Assembly: GCA_028708195.1 (NCBI GenBank)
Contig: JAQVZK010000157.1
Coordinates: 1-5,812 of the forward strand
Direction of reading: 5' to 3'
Source: Desulfovibrio sp.
Lineage (GTDB): Bacteria > Desulfobacterota > Desulfovibrionia > Desulfovibrionales > Desulfovibrionaceae
Length of the DNA: 5,812 nucleotides
The notes beneath the pieces are model-generated. The model did not search any database and had not been told where the DNA came from. It was given only the letters and a program-made list of their open reading frames with translations. Below are positions 1-5,254 of this stretch, piece by piece (position 1 is the first letter of the stretch; each line of letters begins with the position of its first letter). A program made the position numbers and the translations under genes.

Positions 1-405
1 GAACAGCAGGGCAAAAACCCACAGCCACTTGGAAGAAAAATAAATGGTGCGCGGGCCCTTGTTGATGGGGTCGTTTTCACGCACATCGGCTACAGTGTTG
101 CGGAACAAAGAGCGGAAGAAGAACACTTCCAGAAACATGCGCCGCACCACGTCCCAGGTGTTGCTGGGGCAGTCAAGCCGGTTGGGCTTGATGAAGTCAA
201 GTGACACTTCCTGCCCGCCCGTGGTGGGGATGCAGAAAGGCACGGGCGATTTGGCCCAGTACGTCATGCGCCAGATAACCCCGGCGATGAAGACGACGAC
301 TGCTACATATGGCAGCACAACGCCGAACAGAGGCGCAAGCCCTATGGCCGCTCCCGCCCAGGCGATGGCTCCTATGAGCAGCACCAGCAGTAATGAATTG
401 AACAT
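1..405 (-). CDS. dsrM: DsrM, cytochrome b-like membrane subunit of the DsrMKJOP complex (5' part only)
   Basis: Only the first 135 codons are present; the gene continues past the left edge. In the family, DsrM is a NarI-like haem b membrane protein that exchanges electrons between the menaquinone pool and the DsrK iron-sulfur subunit, supporting sulfite reduction. Two membrane segments are visible at about residues 4-22 and 26-46, and a third begins near 127. Between them is a cytoplasmic stretch with features typical of DsrM: WAKSPVPF (50-57), the IPTTGGQ region (59-65), FIKPNRLD (71-78), FFFRSLFRN (95-103) and SSKWLW (124-129). The start at 405 is supported by GAGGT at 415-411, five bases upstream. 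Haem-ligand histidines are expected further on, outside the window. It follows an RsbRD-domain gene, with a GC-rich stem-loop in the 120-base gap. The assignment rests on recalled family motifs, not an alignment. Confidence 0.88.
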   Translation of the reverse strand, partial: MFNSLLLVLLIGAIAWAGAAIGLAPLFGVVLPYVAVVVFIAGVIWRMTYWAKSPVPFCIPTTGGQEVSLDFIKPNRLDCPSNTWDVVRRMFLEVFFFRSLFRNTVADVRENDPINKGPRTIYFSSKWLWVFALLF

Positions 406-485
406 TCCCTACCTCACTTCCACTAAAGTTGCCTCAAAAGCCCACCACGGGATATTGAGAAATGCCTGCACCGCACGCCTGAAAA

Positions 486-510
486 GCCCGGCAAGGGCAA
501 GATGCCGGGC
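486..510 (-). terminator. GC-rich stem-loop before dsrM (terminator or attenuator)
   Basis: Perfect 8-bp inverted repeat, GCCCGGCA (486-493) and TGCCGGGC (503-510), with a 9-base loop. On the minus strand it is followed by TTTTC, a short U tract. It lies 15 bases past the stop of the RsbRD-domain gene and 80 bases before the dsrM start codon. The short U run suggests partial termination or 3'-end stabilisation rather than a full stop, and no clear dsrM-specific promoter is visible between it and dsrM. Confidence 0.5.
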
Positions 511-525
511 AAAAGCGCGGGGATT

Positions 526-1059
526 TCAGCGTTCGTCCGCCGGATGCGAAGGGCCGCCTTCCAGCTGTTGCGCCCAGCGCGCCAGTTGGGCGTGCTGGTT
601 GCGAATTTCTGTGATGCGCAGGTTGGCCAGAACCTCGCGGGCTTCGGTATACATGTCGAAGGCCAGCAGGGTCAGGCTGTCCAGGCGCGATTCGGCTTCC
701 ATATAAGACGCTACATCGCCCAGAGCCGTGAACTCGGGCAGCAGATGTTCGCGCAAAATGGGCTTCATAAGAAAAAATACGCCCAGTCCCTGACTTGGAG
801 AAAACTTTTGCACCGCACGCAGTTTGATGAAACGCTCCAGAGCCAACTTGGTCTGCTTGGGCTCAACGTGTTCACCAGCCATTGCATCGTACAGGGCGCC
901 AGCCGCTTCCTTGGTCATATGGGCGACAGGGTTGCTGAAAGGGTCTTCACGGGTGCGTAAAAAACCTGTCGTTTCAAATGGGTAGGTGTTAAACACCTCT
1001 TCAGCCCAAAGGCGAACAATCTCGCTTTTGCGCTTTCTGAACAAATCCTGTGCTTTCAT
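526..1059 (-). CDS. RsbRD N-terminal-domain protein (putative sensor/regulatory protein) upstream of dsrM
   Basis: A 177-residue soluble protein matching what I know of the RsbRD_N family (RsbT co-antagonist protein RsbRD, N-terminal domain). The matching pattern is an RKSEIVRLWAEEVFNTYP helix (10-27), then FLRTREDPFSNPVAH (33-47) and SPSQGLGVFFLMKPILRE (87-104). In Bacillus stressosome proteins this domain is a sensor module placed before a STAS domain. Here there is no room for STAS: the chain ends after a helical segment and a polar tail (residues 165-177). The start at 1059 has GAGGG at 1068-1064, four bases upstream. It is the first gene after a strong promoter (1093-1121) and precedes dsrM, so I infer a role in sensing for, or stabilising, the DsrMKJOP system. 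No catalytic residues are evident, and the biochemical role is unknown. Confidence 0.8.
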   Translation of the reverse strand: MKAQDLFRKRKSEIVRLWAEEVFNTYPFETTGFLRTREDPFSNPVAHMTKEAAGALYDAMAGEHVEPKQTKLALERFIKLRAVQKFSPSQGLGVFFLMKPILREHLLPEFTALGDVASYMEAESRLDSLTLLAFDMYTEAREVLANLRITEIRNQHAQLARWAQQLEGGPSHPADER

Positions 1060-1070
1060 GCCGCCCTCAT

Positions 1071-1086
1071 GCCTTACGGGTAAGGC
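1071..1086. promoter_or_regulatory. 16-bp palindrome at the predicted dsr-cluster transcription start
   Basis: GCCTTAC (1071-1077) and GTAAGGC (1080-1086) form a perfect 7-bp inverted repeat with a 2-base centre. It begins about where transcription from the 1093-1121 promoter should start and ends two bases before the ribosome binding site (1068-1064). It could be a repressor operator, or an RNA hairpin at the extreme 5' end that affects stability or ribosome access. The sequence does not decide between these. Confidence 0.55.
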
Positions 1087-1092
1087 TGTTTC

Positions 1093-1121
1093 ATATAAAG
1101 TGGAAGCGCAAAGGGCGTCAA
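1093..1121 (-). promoter_or_regulatory. Sigma70-type promoter of the RsbRD-domain/dsrM cluster
   Basis: On the minus strand, TTGACG (-35, 1121-1116) is separated by 17 bases from TTATAT (1098-1093); TATATG at 18-base spacing is an alternative -10. The predicted start of transcription is near 1086, giving a leader of about 26 bases before the RsbRD-domain gene. The -35 falls in the loop of the inverted repeat at 1104-1136. This is the best promoter match I found in the 1060-1324 gap. Confidence 0.65.
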
Positions 1122-1136
1122 GCCCCTTTAGCGCTT
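1104..1136. promoter_or_regulatory. 12-bp inverted repeat enclosing the dsr-cluster -35 element (candidate operator)
   Basis: AAGCGCAAAGGG (1104-1115) pairs with CCCTTT-A-GCGCTT (1124-1136), giving 12 base pairs with one bulged A at 1130. The 8-base centre (1116-1123) contains the complement of the -35 hexamer. Neither strand shows a U tract after it, so a terminator is unlikely. A protein dimer binding here would cover the -35. An RNA hairpin role is less likely, because it lies upstream of the predicted start. No regulator can be named from the sequence. Confidence 0.55.
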
Positions 1137-1316
1137 TCCTGTATTGCTTACGTTACTTTTTGCACAATTGTAGCGTGCCGCTGCGCCCTTGTTCTGGAAT
1201 GGTTGCCCGTTTCATTCCGGGGCGCAGATGTGGTTGTCAGCCCAACCTGCTTTTTTACTGTTGAAATTCGTTCAGCCCCTGGGCGCCGAAAAAGCGGTTA
1301 CAACGGTACATATGCG

Positions 1317-1336
1317 TGCCCAGCCTATTCTGGGCA
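1317..1336 (-). terminator. Weak stem-loop overlapping the stop of the VKOR-like gene
   Basis: TGCCCAG (1317-1323) and CTGGGCA (1330-1336) form a perfect 7-bp stem with a 6-base loop. The TAG stop of the VKOR-like gene (1327-1325) lies inside the loop. No U tract follows directly on the minus strand, so it may be a 3'-end stabiliser or a poor terminator. Confidence 0.35.
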
Positions 1337-2353
1337 GGGAGCCTGGCCGCCGCATTGACCAGCTATCTGCGGTTCCGACGGCAAAACATCGCTTGCGCCA
1401 CCGGGCGGGTAACTTGCGCCAGCTCCGCCGCCGGGCATGCCTGTGGCCGGTATGCTTGAACCCGCAGCAGAAGCCCCCGCCCTGGCGGCACCTTGCTTGC
1501 CTGCGGCTTGAGCCTGCTTGACCAGCATTGAGGGCAGACCGTGGTATTCAAAGAAAGGCACGGTCTGCGCGCCTGCCATGAATACATGGGACTTGTTGCG
1601 CAGCATGCGAAAACGCAGCCAGACCATATCCGGGTTCCACGCCGCAAAACCGCTGGGAGCTTTTATATCCTGCGAGGCGGCCAGGGCTTCAGCCATGCTG
1701 CTTCCCTGGTCCAGACGGCGTATCATGTGTGCTACCCGGTACACGTCCGCGTCAGTTTCTGCAAGGGGGTAGAAGGCCACATCCACATGGCCAGAAAGGA
1801 TGGCGATGCCTTCGCGGCAGCTCGTGCAGGATGGCGAAAAGAACATATGTACTGAGGCTTCTTGACCATTATCGGTAATGGCCCAGATATTGGACTGTGA
1901 TCTGGCCACAGCGCCCAAATTGACAATGAAGAGCACCCCCCACACCAGCACCAGGATTGAACGCCCCGGTTTGCTGGCGCGGCTGCGCGTGGCTGCAGCC
2001 TGGCGAAAACTCATATAGATGAGAGCAAAGAAAACAGCCGCAATGAGGCAGCTCAGGCACGGGGCCGTAAGGGCCATGACCAGCAGCAGCAGCACGTCGC
2101 CCGTGAGCGCCAGAGCGGCCAGTATTCGGCCCCAATGCGTGGCACCCAGTAAAGCCAGAAAGCACAGGGCAGCAAAAACGCCAGTTCCGAGCCACCACAG
2201 TGAAATACCCGCTACGGAGGTGTCTTGATACAAAGAGCAGCCAGCCGTTACGCACAGATTGACCTCGTTGCCAAGGGCGCTCCATGCACAGAATGCCGCG
2301 GCCAGCAGCGCAAGGCACAAGGCACCGGTAACGATTTCGTGGGATCGGTTCAT
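1325..2353 (-). CDS. VKOR-family membrane protein fused to a thioredoxin-like domain
   Basis: A 342-residue membrane protein. The N-terminal half resembles a bacterial vitamin K epoxide reductase homologue, the DsbB substitute that reoxidises thiol oxidases with quinone. It has a loop cysteine pair C34/C39, a Ser (S46) before G-I-S-L-x3-G (49-56), and the CxxC motif C99-L-S-C102 next to a membrane segment. Membrane segments lie at about 7-27, 47-70, 76-96, 100-117 and 132-150. A thioredoxin-like domain follows, with C176-T-S-C179 after FFSPS and a cis-proline signature T264-V-P266-F. The C-terminal 60 residues are Gly/Ala/Pro-rich and end with C334 and C340. Likely role: disulfide formation for exported proteins. 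I chose the ATG at 2353 because AGGTGG lies just upstream and the hydrophobic segment follows at once. A GTG at 2446 would add 31 residues unlike a membrane leader. The link to sat/dsr is positional only. Confidence 0.78.
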   Translation of the reverse strand: MNRSHEIVTGALCLALLAAAFCAWSALGNEVNLCVTAGCSLYQDTSVAGISLWWLGTGVFAALCFLALLGATHWGRILAALALTGDVLLLLVMALTAPCLSCLIAAVFFALIYMSFRQAAATRSRASKPGRSILVLVWGVLFIVNLGAVARSQSNIWAITDNGQEASVHMFFSPSCTSCREGIAILSGHVDVAFYPLAETDADVYRVAHMIRRLDQGSSMAEALAASQDIKAPSGFAAWNPDMVWLRFRMLRNKSHVFMAGAQTVPFFEYHGLPSMLVKQAQAAGKQGAARAGASAAGSSIPATGMPGGGAGASYPPGGASDVLPSEPQIAGQCGGQAPCPE

Positions 2354-2449
2354 GGACCACCTGTAGATGGGGTTGAGCGAATATCCCCGGGACATGCCCT
2401 GGGTACGCACCGGCGATGCGCCGCCAGCGGAACTTCGGGGCCGCACGGT

Positions 2450-2462
2450 TGCGGCAGCCGCA
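2450..2462. repeat. Short GC-rich palindrome in the VKOR-like gene leader
   Basis: TGCGGC-A-GCCGCA is a perfect 6-bp dyad around a single base, in the predicted leader upstream of the VKOR-like gene. It could be a protein-binding site or a chance GC-rich dyad. Nothing else in the sequence supports a function. Confidence 0.3.
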
Positions 2463-2493
2463 TGACGACTTCTATGCCCGAATGTATCATCGA

Positions 2494-2522
2494 GCTATAG
2501 GCTTTTTTTTGCCTCAGGTAAA
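2494..2522 (-). promoter_or_regulatory. Candidate promoter of the VKOR-like gene
   Basis: On the minus strand, TTTACC (2522-2517) and TATAGC (2499-2494) are spaced 17 bases apart, each matching four of six consensus positions. The spacer contains an A8 run. Transcription would start near 2487, leaving a leader of about 130 bases before the ATG at 2353. The promoter lies downstream of the sat terminator, which suits an independent unit. Confidence 0.4.
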
Positions 2523-2592
2523 GAGTGAAGAGCGCAAGAAAGGGTCAGACAATAGTATGATCTGCAATTTCAGGCAGTATATGCGGCAAACA

Positions 2593-2618
2593 AAAGGACG
2601 CCCTTGCGGGCGTCCTTT
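2593..2618 (-). terminator. Rho-independent terminator of sat
   Basis: AAAGGACGCCC (2593-2603) and GGGCGTCCTTT (2608-2618) form a perfect 11-bp stem closed by a tetraloop, GCAA on the minus strand. It starts 22 bases past the sat stop codon and is followed on the minus strand by a T-rich stretch (TGTTTG). The stem's own A/T ends supply a U run. The symmetry could also stop transcription from the other side. Confidence 0.9.
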
Positions 2619-2639
2619 CGCGTTGTGACTGCGGCGTCC

Positions 2640-3911
2640 TTACATGGTGGAACCAGAGGCTGCACGCTGCATCTTGACTTCGACTTTTTCGGTCAGGCTG
2701 GCATAGTACTCACGCAGGATGGCAAGCACTTCTTCTCGACCGAAGTGATCCGGCACTTCAGCGTTTTCAGAAAGCATTTTGCGCAGTTTGGTGCCAGACA
2801 GGATGACGCGGTCATCCTTGCCGTGCGGGCAGGTGCGCATGCTGGCCATGCCGTCGCACTTTTTGCAGTAGAAGGTCCAGTCGATATTCAGGGGTTCGCA
2901 GAGCAGGCACTTGCCGGCGTCAGCGGAGACAGGAATACTGCGGAAGATTTCCTGAGCTTCAAACATGCCGTAGAAGTCGCCCACGCCAGCGTGGTCGCGG
3001 CCAACCAGCAGGTTGTTGATGCCGTAGTTCTGGCGGAAGGTGGCGTGCAGCAGGGCTTCACGAGGACCGGCGTAGCGCATGTCCAGAGGATAGCCAGCCT
3101 GGATGACGAAGTCTTTCACGAAGTACTTGTCGACCAGGGCGTCGATGCAGCGCACGCGCACTTCAGCGGGGATGTCGCCGGGCTTCAGGGAACCCACCAG
3201 GGAGTGGATGACCACGCCGTCGCACACTTCAACGCCGATCTTGGCAAGGTATTCGTGCGAGCGGTGCATGGGGTTGCGCAACTGCAGGGCGGCAACCTTC
3301 TGCCAGCCGCGTTCGTCCATCTTGGCGCGCAGCTGGGCGGGGGTCATGTACACGCCGGGGAACTTTTCGGGGAATTCGCCCTGCGAAAGCACCTTGACGG
3401 GGCCAGCAAGGTTGAATTCTTTCTGGGCCAGAACCATTTTCACGCCGGGGTGGTCTTCGGGGGCCAGTTCCCAGAACTTTTCAGAGTCGGGGCCTTGGCC
3501 TTTGAAGACCAGTTCGCATTCCATTTTCTTGTCGGCTTCAGTCATTTCATAGACTTCTTCGACCTTCATGGTGGCCATGACTTCGCCCTTACGAACCAGA
3601 GCCACTTCTTCGCCAGCCTTGATGGTCTTGGCTTCGTCAGCGGAAATGTCCAGGGTCACAGGCACGGGCCAGAAGGTGCCGTCGGCGAGAGTCATTTTCT
3701 CGCACACGCTCTTCCAGTTGGCCTTGTTCATGAAGCCGTTCAGGGGCGAAAAGCCGCCAATGCCCATCATGATAAGGTCGCCCTTAGCGCGGGAAGAAAT
3801 CTCGATCTGCTTGAGGCCGGCAGCCTTTTTCTTTTCGTCTTCCAAGGCCTTACCTTCGAGCAGGCAACAGACCAGACCCTTACCGCCGTGAGGAGCTACC
3901 AATTTGGACAT
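2640..3911 (-). CDS. sat: ATP sulfurylase (sulfate adenylyltransferase), dissimilatory type
   Basis: This cytoplasmic enzyme makes adenosine 5'-phosphosulfate and pyrophosphate from sulfate and ATP, the activation step that feeds APS reductase. The 423-residue length fits the single-domain bacterial/archaeal Sat without an APS-kinase domain. Visible motifs: PLNGF (56-60); the nucleotide-binding Q210-L-R212-N213 with H216-x-x-H219; GRDHAG (304-309); LSGTKLR (371-377). A metal-site region has C349-x-x-C352 and C361-P-H363, consistent with the zinc or cobalt site known in Desulfovibrio and Thermus enzymes; C335 and C338 precede it. The start at 3911 has GGAGG at 3924-3920, eight bases upstream. 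An ATG 29 codons earlier lies at the predicted -10 and is excluded. It appears monocistronic, with its own promoter (3997-4025), a Rex-like operator and a strong terminator. Confidence 0.97.
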   Translation of the reverse strand: MSKLVAPHGGKGLVCCLLEGKALEDEKKKAAGLKQIEISSRAKGDLIMMGIGGFSPLNGFMNKANWKSVCEKMTLADGTFWPVPVTLDISADEAKTIKAGEEVALVRKGEVMATMKVEEVYEMTEADKKMECELVFKGQGPDSEKFWELAPEDHPGVKMVLAQKEFNLAGPVKVLSQGEFPEKFPGVYMTPAQLRAKMDERGWQKVAALQLRNPMHRSHEYLAKIGVEVCDGVVIHSLVGSLKPGDIPAEVRVRCIDALVDKYFVKDFVIQAGYPLDMRYAGPREALLHATFRQNYGINNLLVGRDHAGVGDFYGMFEAQEIFRSIPVSADAGKCLLCEPLNIDWTFYCKKCDGMASMRTCPHGKDDRVILSGTKLRKMLSENAEVPDHFGREEVLAILREYYASLTEKVEVKMQRAASGSTM

Positions 3912-3941
3912 CGCGAAATCCTCCGTGTTTTGGTTATGACA

Positions 3942-3982
3942 GCCTCCCACCGTGGCATCACGTTGACCGGAATGGGGAGGGC
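3942..3982 (-). promoter_or_regulatory. Stem-loop in the sat 5' leader
   Basis: GCCTCCC (3942-3948) can pair with GGGAGGGC (3975-3982) using one bulge. Inside it, CGTG (3951-3954) pairs with CACG (3959-3962) over a 4-base loop. It occupies the first half of the predicted 79-base leader and leaves the GGAGG at 3924-3920 free, so it more likely affects mRNA stability than blocks translation. Confidence 0.35.
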
Positions 3983-3996
3983 TTCTTTCAGTCACC

Positions 3997-4025
3997 ATCT
4001 TGTGAATAATCTAACAAAAAGTCAA
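3997..4025 (-). promoter_or_regulatory. sat promoter
   Basis: On the minus strand, TTGACT (-35, 4025-4020) is followed after 17 bases by CAAGAT (-10, 4002-3997). The -35 is strong and the -10 poor, which fits a controlled promoter. Transcription should start near 3990, giving a leader of about 79 bases. A second reading, TTGCAA with TTAGAT at 18 bases, starts slightly upstream. Confidence 0.6.
4000..4017. promoter_or_regulatory. Rex-like redox operator within the sat promoter
   Basis: The minus strand reads TTGTTAGATTATTCACAA. The general Rex consensus is TTGTGAA-N4-TTCACAA. The right half is perfect and the left half matches five of seven positions, so 12 of 14 informative bases agree with exact 4-base spacing. 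The site fills the spacer between -35 and -10 and overlaps the -10, a position where a bound repressor would block polymerase. Rex is an NADH-sensing repressor and is reported to repress sat in Desulfovibrio vulgaris. Its operation here is inferred. Confidence 0.72.
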
Positions 4026-4259
4026 CTACCTCTTGCAAACTTTCCTGAAATCATCAGCAAAAAACACGAAAAGGCGTTGATCCCCGTGAAGAAACCTAGA
4101 TATCATCATACGGCATGTTTTTAAAAAAGAGAAGCCCTTCCGCCAGAAATTACGCACAATTCGTAGCTGACGAGCCCGCACGCAAGGGCAGGGGCAAGTT
4201 GTGATATCCTTGTAATTTCTTTTGAATTTTTGGACGGGATACGTGGAGGATGCTCATGT

Positions 4260-4305
4260 AACATGCTTAATTTGTAACGAAAATTTCACAGTAAAAAAGC
4301 ATGTT
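4260..4305. repeat. Nested dyad: AACATGCTT / AAGCATGTT with inner TTGTAA / TCACAG
   Basis: AACATGCTT (4260-4268) and AAGCATGTT (4297-4305) are a perfect 9-bp inverted repeat, 28 bases apart. A smaller imperfect dyad, TTGTAA (4272-4277) and TCACAG (4286-4291), has nearly the same centre. The left arm also overlaps CATGT-A-ACATG (4255-4265). It may be a regulator-binding site upstream of sat. No terminator features are present. Confidence 0.4.
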
Positions 4306-4501
4306 GAAAGTTGGGCAGCGGAGTGAAAGCCGATGGATACGGCGGGTGCTTTGAAGTACGAGTTGAGTGATGGCGCTTTTTTTCGCAATCTCCTCATTCG
4401 CCTTCATTGGGCAACTGTGTGCTGCCATTGCCGAACCATGGTCTGGGTGGCGCGTGTGTTATTGTTGTTGGTGGTGCTGGTGGGGTATTGGGTAAAACAA
4501 A

Positions 4502-4585
4502 GGCCGGGACCTGTGCGGTTTCGGCCAGACAATGGGGTCGGGTTGTTACGCGACAGGAAACCCCAGTACCGCACAGGCGTAACAA
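4502..4585. ncRNA. Candidate structured RNA element with pseudoknot topology
   Basis: Four perfect complementary pairs occur in 84 bases: CCTGTGCGGT (4510-4519) with ACCGCACAGG (4568-4577); TGGGGT (4533-4538) with ACCCCA (4560-4565), nested inside the first; TTGTTACGC (4543-4551) with GCGTAACAA (4577-4585); and GGCCG (4502-4506) with CGGCC (4522-4526). The third pair joins the loop of the nested hairpin to the bases just after it, which is H-type pseudoknot geometry. The fourth would compete with the first. All pairs are Watson-Crick, so the transcribed strand cannot be read off. No known RNA family is recognised, and overlapping DNA-binding dyads are the alternative. Confidence 0.35.
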
Positions 4586-4596
4586 TAAAAGTTTTA

Positions 4597-4653
4597 GGGG
4601 GAGGGGGGTGTGGGGGGAGGGGACCCTTTTTCAAAAGAGTCCATCCCCCACAC
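4597..4653 (-). terminator. ssb terminator hairpin with adjacent G-run array
   Basis: An outer stem, GTGTGGGGGGA (4608-4618) with TCCCCCACAC (4644-4653), one bulge, surrounds an inner stem, 4621-4629 with 4634-4642, closed by a tetraloop. In the minus-strand RNA, position 4638/4625 is a U-G wobble; in plus-strand RNA it would be a C-A mismatch, so the hairpin is built for minus-strand transcripts, the ssb direction. It starts 20 bases past the ssb stop. A short T run (CTTTTATTG) comes later, after a C-rich stretch. The G-rich plus strand has runs of 5, 6, 6 and 4 G at 4597-4622. Confidence 0.75.
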
Positions 4654-4673
4654 AGTTCTTCACTCTAAAAGCT

Positions 4674-5213
4674 CTAGAAGGGCACTTCATCCATATTGGA
4701 TGCTTCGGAGGGGAAGGCGGGGCCGAGGTCGTCGTCCATACCTCTACGGCCGCCCTGTCCACCGTTTTGGGGTTGCTGGCGCGGGGCGCCGCCCTGGCCG
4801 CCACGCGGGGCGTTGCCACGGGGGGTACCTGAAGGTGCGCCATAGTCTTCATCAAGGCCGCGGCCGGCACCTTCGCGCGGGGCATCTCCCTTACGGTCAA
4901 GAAACTGAACGCGCTGGGCCTTGATTTCAGTGGTATAGCGATCCTGGCCTTGCTGGTCTTGCCATTTGCGGGTTTGCAGGCTGCCTTCAACAAAGACCAG
5001 GCTGCCCTTGGCGAGGTAGTTGGCGCAGGTTTCTGCCTGACGCTGAAACACGGACACGCGGTGCCATTCGGTGCGGTCAACCTTGTTGCCTTCACGGTCG
5101 GTGTAGGATTCGTCTGTAGCGATATTGAGGCTGGCCACGGGCGAACCGCTCTGAGTGTAGCGCAACTCGGGGTCACGGCCCAGGCGGCCAATAATCATAA
5201 CTTTATTCAGCAT
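4674..5213 (-). CDS. ssb: Single-stranded DNA-binding protein
   Basis: SSB coats single-stranded DNA during replication, recombination and repair, and recruits partner enzymes through its C-terminal tip. The 179-residue chain begins with the classic MLNKVMIIGRLGRDPELRY (1-19). The OB fold runs to about residue 107, including TEWHRVSVF (48-56) and YLAKGSLVFVEGSLQTRKW (66-84). A Gly/Gln/Arg-rich flexible linker follows (about 110-160). The chain ends in an acidic tip, MDEVPF, a variant of the usual DDDIPF. The length is normal for a bacterial SSB. The start at 5213 has GGAGAG at 5226-5221, seven bases upstream. It follows a 112-residue gene by 41 bases and probably shares its transcript; a large hairpin at 4608-4653 ends the unit. 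Its place beside sat looks like chance neighbourhood rather than pathway linkage. Confidence 0.97.
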   Translation of the reverse strand: MLNKVMIIGRLGRDPELRYTQSGSPVASLNIATDESYTDREGNKVDRTEWHRVSVFQRQAETCANYLAKGSLVFVEGSLQTRKWQDQQGQDRYTTEIKAQRVQFLDRKGDAPREGAGRGLDEDYGAPSGTPRGNAPRGGQGGAPRQQPQNGGQGGRRGMDDDLGPAFPSEASNMDEVPF

Positions 5214-5254
5214 GCGAATGCTCTCCGATAATATTCTGCTGGGGTCCTGTTTTG

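Larger units (their letters stand above)
1060..1324. other. 265-base regulatory gap between the VKOR-like gene and the dsr cluster
   Basis: No gene on either strand is convincing here. The left third carries the promoter, the inverted repeat and the palindrome listed separately. The remainder (about 1140-1316) holds an ACAATTGT palindrome (1164-1171) and a weak 5-bp dyad before T6 on the plus strand (1232-1256). I can assign no function to these. Confidence 0.6.
3912..4673. other. 760-base intergenic region between ssb and sat
   Basis: I find no convincing gene on either strand. From right to left it holds the ssb terminator hairpin and G-run array (4597-4653), interleaved inverted repeats (4502-4585), a GTT/GGT-rich stretch (about 4457-4495), a nested dyad (4260-4305), an AT-rich stretch with copies of GCATGTT (4113-4305), and the sat promoter and leader. 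The gap is long for a gene-dense genome, so a small RNA or distant regulatory sites are plausible. Confidence 0.6.

Noticed and set aside
44..706. Plus-strand open frames opposite dsrM and the RsbRD-domain gene.
   Set aside because: They span the intergenic gap and two genes with clear family motifs on the other strand, and their own translations resemble no family I know.
1232..1256. Plus-strand GGTTG/CAACC hairpin followed by T6, resembling a terminator.
   Set aside because: The stem is only 5 bp and no plus-strand gene lies upstream of it.
2354..2446. A longer form of the VKOR-like protein from the GTG at 2446.
   Set aside because: The extra 31 residues are polar and Arg/Ser-rich, unlike a membrane leader, and no good ribosome binding site was seen. 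The ATG at 2353 is better placed.
2604..4124. A 506-residue open frame on the plus strand covering all of sat in antisense.
   Set aside because: It mirrors the biased codon use of sat, has no credible ribosome binding site, starts inside the sat terminator hairpin and runs through the sat promoter. Sat on the other strand has clear family motifs.
4242..4253. A three-codon frame ATG CTC ATG TAA after a GGAGG on the plus strand.
   Set aside because: It is too short to judge and no matching promoter or downstream gene exists on that strand.
4272..4291. TTGTAACGAAAATTTCACAG as a CRP/HcpR or Rex site.
   Set aside because: The spacing between half-sites is two bases too long for either consensus, so no regulator is assigned.
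4333..4668. A 111-residue plus-strand frame with a hydrophobic stretch (VLLLLVVLVGYW) in the ssb-sat gap.
   Set aside because: The hydrophobic run comes from GTT/GGT-rich DNA, the frame reads through the interleaved dyads and the terminator hairpin, codon use is unlike the neighbours, and GGAG is too far from the ATG. A small membrane protein starting at 4438 remains just possible.
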